Source: Engraulis encrasicolus
Lineage: Eukaryota; Chordata; Actinopteri; Clupeiformes; Engraulidae
Assembly (NCBI RefSeq): GCF_034702125.1
Contig: NC_085872.1
Location: forward strand, 34,612,088-34,676,087
DNA length: 64,000 bases
Reading direction: 5' to 3'
In this document: one piece after another, positions 1-32,819 of the stretch
Layout of the letters: each line of letters begins with the position of its first letter
Position numbering within the stretch: the stretch's first letter is position 1
Notes under the pieces: model-generated
Seen by the model: the letters and a program-made list of their open reading frames with translations, nothing else
What the model was told of the DNA's origin: nothing
Database searches by the model: none
Program-made: the position numbers and the translations under genes

Positions 1-120
<120 letters not shown>

Positions 121-122
121 AC

Positions 123-21141
<21,019 letters not shown>

Positions 21142-22329
21142 TTAACCAGATCGAAAGGGGCCCCGTTGCAGTGGTTAGGTGGGATTTGTTTGCGCACTGT
21201 CATCTGGACTGGGCAGATGTAAATTAGCTACAAGCTAGCATCCATTCTCTTTAATTTCGACCTTTATCCGCTCCCACTGGCACGTCAGGGTATCCCTTCC
21301 TCGTAAACTAGAACTACTTCCCATCGACAACCGACCATAGACCGACGCAGACCCAGTCCTATGCAAATAGCGAGTGTCTAGTTCTACGTCACGCGGGCAG
21401 GTTTGTCTCTGGTTTGTCGGTTATCTCAGAATTTCTCTGGTTTGTAGCCTACATGGAAAACAACACGTCCCAAAATAGTGTAATAATATTAAACATCATC
21501 ATCAACAACAAAAAATAATTAAAAAAAAAAAAACGCTATCGATATCAAAAACTTCAATTAAGGCCTATTTTATTATCTATTGATTCTGAAACGGAATTAG
21601 TCCTGTCCCATGCCATAAAGTTTGCGCACTCACCTTTCCCGTCCTTACCCTTTTGGGTAGCCTACGGCAAACCTTCGCGCCACAGCTTACATTGATGTGA
21701 TGATGATTTGGATGAGCCGCACTAATACCTGATAGACTTCAGGTAAAATAAACACTACCTCATGGAACCTCCAGAGAAGGATGCAACACTGGAAATTTTT
21801 GAGAAGGATGAAAACACAACGTTGTAGGCCTACTGTAGGCTATGTATCATGGTACGAATTAATAAATTGATAAACAAAAAAAGATGGGCAGTAGCCAAAC
21901 ACAGGCGAACTTGATTTATGAACTAATGTGGAATGCGTATGCGTTTCATTGCTCTCTTTATAGTTCAGACGCCGAGGAGTTGGTGAATGAGGTCCACAGA
22001 GCTGGGAATCAAAGTTAAAGAGCTGACATATCTAAGGTCAAGAAAGCCACCGTTGATGCCAGACCATCCAGATCTGTTGCCTCCATCCTTGGACTGGTGG
22101 GCCCTCTAGTGGTGCGTAATAGTAAAGTAGAAGCTAGGATACAGTCACAGGCCATGCTCTTCCAGGCAAACTGTGGCTTGGCTCATCTTCAAGTAGGCCT
22201 AGGAGGTAATCAGATGGGGGGGATCTGAGACTGGCTTGAACAGAACTTCGTTTGTTGGGTTGTATACATTAAAAAATAAAAATACAATAAATCTAGATTT
22301 ATTCCCCCCCAAAAAAACATCCAAAAGGT
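21142..22329. other. Upstream region of pip5k1c
   Basis: CpG-containing sequence to about 21420, probably the pip5k1c promoter on the minus strand, then AT-rich DNA up to the LINE. No gene seen. Confidence 0.4.
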
Positions 22330-22696
22330 TATGCAACATCAGCAGACAAATAGCAAACAACAAAGATACCTGGTATGCCAAGGTGAAGTCATTCCACCTA
22401 AGGACAAAAAGGCAACCTTTGCAGCATCTAATTGTAGACCAATAAGTTTGTTGCCTGCCCTTGCCAAAGTTTTTGAAAAGATAGTATTCAATCAAATACA
22501 GCATTATTTTGCAGAAAACAACTTGATGACTGAGTTCCATCATGCTTACATTAAAGGGCACTCTACCTGTACAGCCCTGACTCAAATGACGGACGATTGG
22601 TTGCAAGATATAGATAACAAAAATATATGTGCCACTGTTCTATTAGATTTCACAGAGGCATTTGATGTAATTGACCATGGTTTGCTTCTTTCTAAA

Positions 22697-22975
22697 TTGG
22701 GTGAGCGGTTAGGGCGTCAGACTTGCCGGTTTGACTCCCGACACGCCAGGTTGGTGGGGGAAGTAATCAACCAGTGCTCTCCCCCATCCTCCTCCATGAC
22801 TGAGGTACCCTGAGCATGGTACCGTCCCACCGCACTGCTCCCCATGGGGCGCCACTGAGGGCTGTCCCCTTGCACGGGTGAGGCATAAAAATGCAATTTC
22901 GTTGTGTGCAGTGTTCACTTGTGTGCTGTGGAGTGCTGTGTCACAATGACAATGGGAGTTGGAGTTTCCCAATGG
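22697..22975 (+). mobile_element. tRNA-derived SINE inserted in the LINE
   Basis: Begins GGTGAGCGGTTAGGGCG (box A-like), then GGTTTGACTCC (box B-like), then a GC-rich body. AAATT occurs at both junctions, and removing the insert restores the RT reading (DHGLLLSKLQCHGF). The insertion is therefore younger than the LINE. Confidence 0.75.
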
Positions 22976-23212
22976 GCTTTCACTTTCACTTAAATTACAA
23001 TGTCATGGTTTCAAACCATCGGTAATTCACTGGATAAAAAGCTATCTGACCAAAAGGTCTCGGAGAGTTTACTTTAATGGTTGTTTTTCTGATGGAGTAG
23101 AGATTGAATGCGGGGTACCTCAAGGAAGTTGTTTGGGCCCGTTAATGTTTTCCATCTTCTCTAATGAACTTCCATTTGATATAAAAGATGCAAAGGTTGC
23201 AATGTATGCAGC

Positions 23213-23388
23213 AGGGATGGAAATAAGCACCCGTCCACCTGCCAATGACGGGTAAATTTCAGTGGTCACTGGTAATTTTTTTAACCCACCAGTCACTTTG
23301 ACTGGTAAAAACAGTGAGTGACTGGTAGATTTTGAAATCCACCTGCCACCGTGACTGGTGGGGAAAGTACCTAAGTTCCACCCCTGGT
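23213..23388. mobile_element. hAT-like MITE inserted in the LINE, 8-bp target duplication
   Basis: Ends CAGGGATGGAA and TTCCACCCCTG are inverted repeats. The flanks GTATGCAG and GTATGTAG form a 7/8-matching 8-bp target duplication. Excision restores AMYVDDTTVYA, the catalytic DD box of the LINE. Confidence 0.8.
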
Positions 23389-24431
23389 ATGTAGATGACA
23401 CAACCGTGTATGCTTCTGCCAAGTCCACATCAGGTCTAACAGAGGCATTAAATGATGTGTTACAAAAAGTGGAAGGCTGGGTGAAACAGAACAAACTTGT
23501 CCTAAATATAGCTAAAACAAAAAGCATTTTATTTGGATCAAATTATTCTTTAAAAAATGACCCAGTGATTCAGCTCTCTATAAACAAAATACCTATTGAA
23601 CAAGTAAAGGAAACAAAACTACTGGGTGTAATTTTAGATTGAAATTAGATTAGAAATTAGATTTTTAATTGTAGATTGACATGGTCAAACATGACCATTG
23701 ACATGGTAAAATAGATAAAATAGTGAATAAAATGAGTTGTGCCCTGGCATTGGTTAGAAGGTGTAGGAATGTTATCACACAGGAATTAATGAAAAGTGTA
23801 ATAAGTGCCTTGGTTCTGAGTCAGATGGAGTATTGTAACATAATATGGTCTAATGCGTGTAGAGCACATCTAGTCAAACTTCAAGTAGTGCAAAAAAGAC
23901 AGCAAGACTAATTCTCCAATGCTCACAATATACCAGCATTGCACATATGCACTCTTCTTTACACTGGCTAAAAGTTGAGGATAAATTCATGGCCTCTTTA
24001 TTGATCTCAACATGGACAATTCTAAATAATAAAACACCTCTGAAACAATATAGCAGATTCTGTAAAACTTCTAACTCCCATATTTATAATACAAGGTCTG
24101 CAACGACAGGAACATTTGTAGTCCCCCGTGCTAACACCAACGCCCTACAAAGAACAGTGGGACACAGAGTGATCACTGCATGCCAACTTTTATCACACAA
24201 ATAAGTTCTGAAGCCAGTTTCAGAAAACAAGTCAAGATATTTTTAGGGAAAGAGTTATTTTTAATAGGGTAGCTGTTTATATTGATACATTGATATGTAT
24301 TAGCAGGTTGTATTAAATTGTGTAATTTGAATATATTTTGCTTATAGCCTATTTTAATATGTTATTGTACATATTGCTTGTTGTATGAGCTTCAGATGTA
24401 GTTTTTAATACTATAATGAACTGATTTTATT

Positions 24432-24847
24432 AGACATGCACTGGATCCTGATTTTTAGGATCCTGCCGGATACCGGATCCACTGCTTAAGAGCCTGCCGG
24501 ATCCGGAACCGTATAGCGCATCCTACAAAAGGGTTGAACACATAGCCATGTGGGCCCTTTTTATTACGTTGGCTCAAACTATTTTTTAGACTCATTGGCT
24601 TACTGCCACACTGCCTGCAACGACCGCTTCCAAAGGGCTTTCACCCCATGCAGCGATTGGGGTTGTGAAAGACTGACTGAAAAGACTAGGCTACGTAAAA
24701 ACTAGAGATGCACCAGATCCTGATTTTTAGGATCCTTCCGGATAACGGATCCACTGCTTAAGATCCTGCCGGACCCGGACCCTGTGAAAAACCCTATTAT
24801 CCTGCCGGATCCGGAACCGGATCTTGGATCCGGTGCATCTCCTCTAG
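24432..24847. mobile_element. Composite hAT-like MITE (two overlapping copies)
   Basis: ATTTTATT occurs exactly at 24424-24431 and 24848-24855. Ends AGACATGCACTGGATCC and GGATCCGGTGCATCTCC are inverted repeats. A second left end (TAGAGATGCACCAGATCC) starts at 24703, so two copies share the right half. GGATCC-rich throughout. Confidence 0.75.
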
Positions 24848-25072
24848 ATTTTATTGAAGAAAAGGACCCCAGGAAGAATGGGAAAATATTTTTGGGAAAA
24901 TATTTGGAATAAACCTTTGTTAAGAATTTTTTAAATCTAAACAAAATCTGCCCCATTAGAATATCTCAGAAAGGACTGAGCCAAACAATGCAGCATCACT
25001 AGGTACTACTGACAAGTCAAGGGTAGCGTGAGCAATACAACAGCGTATTGAAATTGGCAGAAGTGCTCCTTT

Positions 25073-25308
25073 AACCCATTTTGTCCTAAGCCCTTTTTGG
25101 GAAAAGATGCCCTCTCCCTGTTAAAACCTAAATATCTCAGCCTCTGAAGCACATACAAACATGGAAGAAGTTTCATTTAATAGCTAGAACCTTCATGTTG
25201 CACTAAAATGTGTTCATTCAGCTCTAACATACCCACATTATTAATAAAACAGCTCAAAACGCAAAAATCTGAATGTAGCGTAAATGTCGCTCCAGGACAC
25301 AATGGGTT
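25073..25308. mobile_element. Possible MITE (TAACCCATT ends)
   Basis: TAACCCATTTTGTCCT near 25072 is mirrored by AGGACACAATGGGTTA ending near 25309. AT-rich interior without an ORF. The target duplication is not clear. Confidence 0.5.
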
Positions 25309-25659
25309 ACGTTTAAAACAATGCTTAGAAAATGACTGTGGAATTTCAACATGCAGGCCAACCTGTTGCAAGTGGTGTTATACCAAAGGGTACTTTTACA
25401 GTTAAAGTTTACAGTTAAATTGGTTTTAAACCAAACACTGCTAAAAAATCTGCTCAAATTTAGTGATCAGCAGAGGGCCAGCATCAAACGATTATTGACC
25501 TCCTATTTTTTTTAGGTTTTGTTAATTTGAAGTGCAATTTAAAAGATGCATAGTCAAAACTCTTGATAGTTCTTGGACTCCCAAGAAGGATGACAAATTA
25601 TGTAGGAAGGGGTGCCCTGTTCAGCATGCACTTTTTTACAGGGAAGGTTCGCTTTAATG

Positions 25660-25852
25660 CATTACATTACATTTAGCTGACGCCTTTATCCAACACAACT
25701 TCCAGTTATTTACAGGGTATTGGTTAAAGTCCCTCCATCAGTGTGGGGCTCAAGGGCACTTCAGCCATGGATGGAGGTGTGGGATGGGTCGGGACTCAAA
25801 CCTGAAACTCTTTGATCTTAAGACCACCCCCGAACCATTAGGCCAGGGTAGA
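25660..25852 (-). mobile_element. tRNA-derived SINE (family B)
   Basis: Reverse-strand homologue of 61414-61633: plus strand begins ATTACATTTAGCTGACGCC and ends at the tRNA-like head (CCATTAGGCCA). Confidence 0.7.
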
Positions 25853-26159
25853 TAGCGTTTGATGAAATACATTGGTTAAGATTGAAATTTGGACATATGC
25901 TGCTGTTCCAAGAAACGTCAGTAACTGGCCACAGAGTTCCATTCTAGAATGATGGATGCCACCAAGTAGTTCTCTTTCCCATGTTGTTATAGCAATACAT
26001 TGTACTTTGTACACCAACGTCGTCTAGGACAAGCTAGAGTGTTTCTATTGATAAATACATTTGTTGTTTATTAATAAATTCTCAGATTTAACAGTGCCTC
26101 AGATACAGTACAAGTGATAACATTGTAAAATATTAGTCATGCACATCTGTCTATAGATC

Positions 26160-26165
26160 TTTATT
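26160..26165 (-). terminator. Poly(A) signal of gpx4 (AATAAA)
   Basis: AATAAA on the minus strand about 260 nt after the gpx4 stop and about 130 nt beyond the SECIS core, giving a compact 3' UTR typical of GPX4. Confidence 0.75.
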
Positions 26166-26261
26166 TGACACATGGATTAGGAACAAAACATTCAGTGACA
26201 TTTAAGTGCAGAGAGAACTGCCTACACCGTTGTCTCAAGAAGCTAAGCTGGCATTCAAGGC

Positions 26262-26372
26262 ATCATCCCAGTGGTTATGCACGTCAGTTTCATCAGGCCT
26301 GACCTCCCTGTCAAATAGGTTTGTGGTCAGGCCATCATTAATCTGGGCAGAAACACCCGTGCTGCCAGCTTG
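26262..26372 (-). promoter_or_regulatory. SECIS element in the gpx4 3' UTR
   Basis: On the minus strand, about 80-140 nt after the stop codon, the motif ATGA is followed by TGGCCTGACC. Then comes a loop containing AAA, and then the complementary GGTCAGGCC followed by TGAT. This is the ATGA/AA/TGA core plus a 9-10 bp apical stem of a eukaryotic SECIS. The core lies at about 26291-26340; outer limits are approximate. It recruits SBP2/eEFSec to recode the UGA at 29118-29120. Confidence 0.88.
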
Positions 26373-26425
26373 CTGCCGGAGACAAGGATTGGGCAGGAGT
26401 AAATCAGAGATGGACGGAGAGCTCT

Positions 26426-29400
26426 TTACAGGTATTTTGGGAGATCCTTTTCTACCACCTGAGGGAAAAAAGGAGGCACACGGTTAAGACATCAACAAGT
26501 CATACAATCCATCAACTGTACAAATGCGTTAATGATCAGGTATAGCGGTGTCCTTCACAAGGAGTAGAGAAAAACTTCTAAACTTACACTTGGATCATCC
26601 ATGGGACCATATCTCTTTACAACCTGTCCTTCACGGTCAATGAGGAACTACAGACAGAGAAGAAACACCACTAGGTTAAGCTCACTCCTGCTTTTCATTG
26701 AAGTCATTTATTTTGTCCCAAAAAGCTTTTTACATTAAATACTTAATTTAAAAACGTATAATATATTTACCTTTGTGAAGTTCCATTTGATGTTGCTAGA
26801 AGTCAAAAGAAAACAACTGTAAGTGCATTGCCAAGAAAGGAGACACAGGCAGCAGGCTAAGCAACAGTTTCAAAGCCTGTTTTCATATATCCATTTCATT
26901 AGTTCCCCATCTAAAATTTGGATTAATCATGCATGCATACATCTTCATTCTCGCTGGAGAACGAACTTCCTGTGATCGTGCGACTCTCGCAGGAGAACGG
27001 CTGTCCACAGGGTGGACCAATCACCAAAAGTGCTTCACGGGGCCCGCGCACGCAGACCACTGCACTCGAGAAGCGGAGATACCGTATATTACCAAATAAA
27101 CGCCCTTGGGCAAATAACCGCCCATGTCCTAATAGCCGCCCAGGGTCTGACCCCATTTTGTGAATTAACCGCCTCTTCCGAATAACCGCCTATGTCCAAA
27201 TAGCCGCCCACCGGCTGTTATTTGGATAATTTGAAAAAAACTTGGTACCATAATTTTATTTGCTGCTTTATTTAAAAAGTGTATTTATTTTTAGTATTGC
27301 TATTCTATTTGACAATTGTTGCACTACTGCCATGTTGAGGCCTTGTTGATCTCCTGTCTTTTGATAGCCTACCTCATGTTGATTTCTTGTTTATTGATAC
27401 AATATTGATATGTTTACAATAGCTTTTACATTTAATTTTTTTTGTACAAAAAATACTGGACAGTAACCATTGTAACCAAATAATGGCCTGGTGCAGGCTG
27501 GTGCAAAAATAAATAAGAGCCTTGTGCAAATAACCGCCTGCTTCTTTTAAACGCCCGGTCTCCAAATCGATTTTGTGAAATAAACGCCCGGGCTACTATT
27601 TGGTAATATACGGTAGTTGGATTAGACGGCGTATGGGGCAAGATCACTGGCCGTGGTGCTGAACTACTGCCACGGCCGAGCTAGGGAGTACAGAGCGCCA
27701 CTGAGAGCTCAGGCAGTATCTGCGCCCGCAGATATGTGTTAGCTCTGAGCGGGTACTCCCCGGCTGATGATGCTCGGACAGCAAAGGAGTAAGGTGAACT
27801 GGAGAGGAAGCTAGGGCAGGACGCCTGATGAATTGACCGAACAGCGACGGATGGGGCGAGAAAGAACATTTCTGACTTAAGACAGATGAGCAGAGCAGAA
27901 CAAGTCGGTGGAAATGTTACAATCAAGACTGTATGCCCACTGGTGTTAAATGACTATGAATGATACACCGTCTTATCTACAGGATACATGCACTTCACCA
28001 ACATCACTGGACATAACCACTTTTTGTAAACCATAACAGACGCTGTAGACATCAGGAAATTGCATAGACTTGTGGTGAGCTGGGAAACATCACAAAGGTT
28101 TCTCTTCATTTTGAGACGGCTCTACTGAGTCCATGACTGCTCTACTGAACAATGTAAAGGGCAGCATCAACATTGTGATTTGTTGAGCCATTTTATGTCT
28201 GTTATCCACAAAAGAAAATAAAAGGACTGTGGTCCTGTCAAACGAGGCAGCAAGCATGATGGTTGTGCGCAGGGCTCTAAATTAGCACCAGCCAACCGGC
28301 CAAATGCTGGTGGGTCAAAGACGGCTTTGTCATTCAGTGTTACGGACACCTTCCGCCGACTGTAACTGCAAAAAAAAACGTGATTTTTAAATTGTTTCAA
28401 GTGAATGGATGACAGCCGAGGCTTTCATGAATTCCCTGCAACAATAAATGAATAAAAAGAGTCATGTTTTTTAAAGTTACAATCAGCAGAAGGCATCCGT
28501 TACACTGAATGACAATGCCATTTTGCACATCTTTGACTCTGGTGAAAGATGATGTGCCTTTGACTCGTAAGATTAACATCTACTAGTCATTTTGGCTGGT
28601 GGTGACAAAAGTTAATTGAGAGCCCTGTACTGGTGGTTGTGCACCATAGAAACTTACTTCCCAAGTGTCCCTTTCCCCTTTGGCTGATTCTTCATCCACT
28701 GCCACAGGGGGTGGGCGTTGTCACCATTGACTTCAATCTTGCTAAAGAGGTCAAACTCAGCATTGTATCCTTTGGCAAACGCCTTGATCTCTGCATCTGT
28801 ACCTGGCTCCTACAATATTTGGGACAGATGTGACCCATACGTGTGAGAGTGTTATAATGTGTGATAACAATACTTGCAAGTATGACTACTGAAAAAAGCA
28901 GAAGTCTCAAACAGAAGTGCATTTCAGCCTTGTGCTTATTGAAAAAATGTAAAAGTGTTACAAAAGTATAAGCAGAAAACAACAGCAGTGAACATCAATG
29001 CCATTCATTACCTGCCCTCCAAACTGGTTGCAGGGAAAGCCTAGGATGCGCAAACCCTTCTCAGCATACGTGACGTGCATTGCCGCAAGCTGAGTGTAGT
29101 TCACGCCAGTCTTGCCTCATTTTGAGGCGACATTTGTGATGATGCAGACATAGCCTCTGGCGAAGTAAAGCAAATTAACAAAAACAGTAGATTCATCAAT
29201 TAACAATACGTTTTTCCTAAGCTTATTCACAAAAGACATAAGTAACATCCAGAAGAAAGCCTGTCAGTCAGACAGTTCAATATATTCTCAGAAAGAGAAT
29301 CTGTGAGATAACCTACACTATTAGGGACTGTTCGTTATTTATTTTTGGGGTCGCCGGAAGATGTCCACCTTTGATCGTCAAATTTTGCATGACCCTCCCC

Positions 29401-31229
29401 TAACGAGCTTCAAAACTTTGATGACCCTCCCCGCGACGCCGTCAAAAAAATGCATGACCCTCCCCTATGGAGAAGTAGTAAATAGCCCTATTCTACCTTA
29501 TTTTTTATTTTTTTGACAAACGTTGATTGACCAACGCTGCTGCTAGCTTACTGGATGTTATTGTAGGCGCCCTCTTGAAAACTATAGTAGTCTACTTCAC
29601 GAACGCGGGGGCATTTCATACATTTATAATTTGATTTAGCTTATGATAACTTATGATCTTCGACACAACAGAACACAACGGGGTATGGATCTGTGATCAA
29701 TTTTAGCTAAATGGAGAAGCGTTTCTGAGGCTATGTTACATCAAAGCATACAAACAAGGTAGGAATGCTTTTTTCTAATAAATGTGCCAAACATTTTTGG
29801 ATGACCCTCCCCTAGCCAGCTTAAAAGAAATTGATGACCCTCCCCTCAGCAATGAAAAAAATGACGTGACCCTCCCCTATTTTCTTCCGGTGACCCCGAA
29901 AATAAATAACGAACAGTCCCTTACTACTATTAAAATGTTTTTGTTTACTACTTACTTGTATTTTTCAAGAGATACTTCATTCCCATCAATGTCCTTTGCA
30001 GAGAACTCATAAATGGATTTGGCACTCCGCCAGTCATTCACCTGCGCACACTACATATGGATAAAGAAGGAAACATAGAAGAGAGGTGAGAGACTGTGAA
30101 TGGGAGTTTCTAATAACACGATGGACAGAAATTTCTCAACAGAAAATGACAAAGAGCAGTAGGCCTACAGATCGTGCTCTTGGGAGTGGCTGAAAATTGA
30201 TTGTGCAACTTGGAATGAACCTTGCACACAAAAATGTGATGACGGCCCCCACTCCATTCACACCAACTAGCCAATACCTTCTCCAACATAGCCTATCAGA
30301 CCACCACCGACTCGAGTAGGGATTTCACTGTCTTAAGATGCATAGGCCTACTGCAGTGCACACACGAGGTGGTCTTAAATAGATTCCGTTAATCCTACAC
30401 CGGCAATACTGAGACAGTACAGACAGTAATAATCAACTCTCTCCCTTCATGACATTTAGAAGTAGGCCCCATTTCCCGTACGCCTATGAAACTATTAAAC
30501 TGTCCAATTAATATTGAGCATAACCTGAACAGAGCATGGCATACAGCCTCTACATTGCCTAAAATCAAATTAAAAAATAATTAAATCTTATTAAAAACAA
30601 AATCATGAAGCCAAAGGATGGTAGGCATACAATAAAGCAGTAGTCTTCATCTTTATTTTGACACGCACTTTCGTGTCTTTCGGGTAATAACGTAGAGTAT
30701 GGACTATAATGGACAAAGAAGGTGGATCTAAATTTTGGTCTGGAGATGTGGTGAGCGGAACATCACAAGACCTAGTTTAAATTGGCGTTGTGTAGCCTAA
30801 TTACTGAATATCTGCGTAGGCTATGTTTACGCAGACTGGTAATTTTAAAATAGCATTTTCAATTTAACACGACAAGCGTCAGATGACAACAATGCAGGGC
30901 AACAATCCACATTTGGATTGAACTCCCTTCAAGATATCAGGCCTTGAACTAGACGTAGTTCCTTCTTACAAAAATGCTGCACTCACGGACTACTTGCCAC
31001 AGAAAAAATCTGGATGATGTTCCAAGTCCTGAATGCAACCTCGCGCACAAGGGCATTAGGTTAATGCGCAACTGTAAACTCACCGTGCCGTACTTCAAAG
31101 TGATATCACACTTCACAGACAGTTTTCAATTATAATTCTACTTACCATCGCTCTGGCGATTCCTGTTCCACCAAGTATCGCCACAGCAGATGAAGAAAGT
31201 AGCAGCCGCTGTATGTTTATGAGCCACAT
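26426..31229 (-). CDS. gpx4: Glutathione peroxidase 4 (phospholipid hydroperoxide GPx), selenoprotein, with a +1 disruption in exon 3
   Basis: Family role: reduces phospholipid hydroperoxides with glutathione and blocks ferroptosis. Seven coding exons on the minus strand: 31146-31229, 29956-30041, 29012-29157, 28658-28809, 26771-26795, 26588-26647, 26426-26458 (stop at 26426-26428). All have canonical splice sites and compatible phases. The product is about 194 residues (human mitochondrial form 197). The N-terminus [19 protein letters not shown] looks like a mitochondrial leader. A second ATG at 31148 ends exon 1 and could give a shorter form. Motifs: [27 protein letters not shown] with in-frame TGA (Sec70), FPCNQFGGQ (catalytic Gln), KWNFTKF (catalytic Trp and Asn), [10 protein letters not shown] at the end. 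Exon 3 is 146 nt where phase needs 145. A run of three A (plus-strand ttt near 29100-29102) replaces the two expected in the GVNY codons, so the literal frame breaks just after the Sec codon. All other exons and the SECIS are intact, so a sequence or assembly error is more likely than a pseudogene. Confidence 0.92.
27080..27615. mobile_element. MITE with exact 19-bp TIRs and AAATAACCGCC iterations
   Basis: Starts TACCGTATATTACCAAATA and ends with its exact complement TATTTGGTAATATACGGTA. If the outer TA is counted as target site, the element is CCGTAT...ATACGG. Both sub-terminal regions carry repeated units of the type AAATAACCGCC, AATAGCCGCC and AATAAACGCC. Located in the 1.9 kb gpx4 intron between exons 26771-26795 and 28658-28809. 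Confidence 0.85.
28269..28634. mobile_element. hAT-like MITE (CAGGGCTCTAAATTA family) in a gpx4 intron
   Basis: CAGGGCTCTAAATTA at 28270 faces AATTGAGAGCCCTG ending 28627. GGTTGTGC occurs just outside at 28261-28268 and 28635-28642. Same family as 45810-45969 and 54397-54823. Confidence 0.7.
29118..29120 (-). other. gpx4: Selenocysteine UGA codon of gpx4
   Basis: In-frame TGA inside ASK-U-GKT in exon 3, exactly at the GPx catalytic position. With the downstream SECIS it is decoded as selenocysteine rather than stop. Conventional gene callers would truncate the protein here. Confidence 0.93.
29324..29920. mobile_element. TTA-flanked MITE with six GACCCTCCCC iterons, in gpx4 intron 2
   Basis: The 5' end begins GGGACTGTTCGTTATTTATT; the 3' end is its inverted copy, with TIRs of about 38 bp. 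TTA occurs at both flanks (29321-29323, 29921-29923), as in Harbinger-type elements. TGACCCTCCCC recurs six times in one orientation, three near each end. No ORF. Confidence 0.8.
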
Positions 31230-32819
31230 TGTTATCAGCTTGCCGAGCTGAGGACCCGCCTAATCAAAATACCCATTTTATTACTACCTCGCCTGACAGC
31301 ACGAATAAACAGGGGATTCGCCGTCCTAATTTCAGCTGTTCTTAACTTACATTTCAATTGTATATGAAGTGGTATAAAAAACACAAATAGTCAAATCATC
31401 GAAATGTTTACAAAACATTCAGGCTATAACACAGGCGCCTTTTTGAGGTCCTTAAAACAACACACGTGACGACGCCTTATTTCCGGAAAATATTGTAGTC
31501 CCGTAGCCTAGAGAACTATTGGGCTTGTAGGCAAAGAGACTCGAGTTATGAATGTGAATATGAATGTGTCAGAGAAATAATTTCAATTCATGTAGTATGT
31601 TTTTTTTTTGTTTTTTTTTACTGCAGTGTGTGTGTATGTATGTGTGTGAGTGATTTTTGTCAATATCTGTATGTTTAGTAATTTGGAGATTGGTCAAATG
31701 CCATTTCAAACGTCTCACTAAAGTTATAGATTTTTGATATTACAGTACGCTTAACTTGACTTGACTCTTGTGGCTGTATTGTGCTCCTTCAGACTGCCAT
31801 GAGCTATATGCATATACAGGTCCCTTACAATAATGACAGAAATGTGCATACCGGTATGTGCATACAAATGTGCATACAAAAATTGAGATTGCATGCATTG
31901 TGCCTTTTCATTCAGGGCTTTCAAATAAGCAGGGCTTGAGAGTATTCTAACAACTAATCCTCTAAGTGTAACCTTTCCACAGAGATATCACTTTTTGGTC
32001 TGTGATGTTGCATTCATAAGTAGTGACACGTTTTGCCATTAACATAGGGCCTACCTATAGGCCTATGTCTCCAAAGGTGTTTGCACTTTGCATTAACGCC
32101 TAGGCATACCCACATATAAATGGTGTAGAGAGCACACATTTTGAGATATTAAATTTGAAATGAAAGTTCTTAGGACTTGTTGCCTTTGTTTCATTATGTC
32201 TGTAACCCCTTTCCTCACAGTGAAATGTCTGTTTGATAGACATACATTTATTTTATTTTAGCCGAGGGACACAAATGATCAAAAATCACAATCATTTCTT
32301 AATCTACAGATTTCACCAGAACAATTTACAGTGAATCTGACTATATATGAAATAACTACATGTCTGCTTTACAAAAGTGCTCTTATTTTGTCAATAGCAC
32401 AAAGGGCTGGGTACAATTTTAATTTGGATTGGACATCCAATCCAGCGGGCCCCCAAATCAGAGACTGTGCCTATACTAATAGTGCTCAAAGTGTTCCATG
32501 CACTGGAGACCTCAGTGCACTGTGTGCACTATGCACTAACCATCACTGACACAAGTGCGGGGAATGAGATAGGGTTAGTAGCCTGCACAACCTTTTCAAT
32601 ACAGCACATGGGTTTAAGTATTATTTATTTTCAAGCTAAAACCATTATGCTTAATGTAGAATTACAAAATCCCAAAAATTGTCCAGACAACATAATTAGG
32701 TTTAAGGTAGTTTCTAACCCTCTTTGATATGGCAACACTTCCGGTTGATTTCCATAATCTGTATGGCTTTACGTTTTACATTTAATTAATTAATTAATTA
32801 ATTAATCAAAGAAAAACGG
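31230..32819. other. Divergent intergenic region between gpx4 and elavl1
   Basis: About 1.6 kb. The gpx4 5' UTR and promoter must lie just above 31230 on the minus strand. It holds a fragment of the 43654-44201 MITE family near 32475-32565. No ORF with support. Confidence 0.5.

Larger units (their letters stand above)
22330..24230 (+). mobile_element. CR1/L2-like non-LTR retrotransposon ORF2 (reverse transcriptase), degenerate and twice interrupted
   Basis: Conceptual fragments carry reverse-transcriptase signatures: CRPISLLPALAKVFEKI, LLDFTEAFDVIDH, GVPQGSCLGPLMFS, then YVDDTTVYA (catalytic DD box), then NKLVLNIAKTKSILFG and the C-terminal thumb (LSQMEYCNIIWSNA). Frame breaks occur after 23640 and 23911. 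Two foreign insertions split the domain, at 22697-22975 and 23213-23388. The 5' part with endonuclease is not recognisable. Non-functional remnant of the CR1/L2/Rex group; exact clade not assignable by eye. Confidence 0.85.

Noticed and set aside
22199..22606. 135-codon minus-strand open frame
   Set aside because: Shadow of the LINE reverse transcriptase on the plus strand.
29012..29157. gpx4 as a processed pseudogene
   Set aside because: All introns, splice sites, SECIS and poly(A) signal are present; only one base disagrees.
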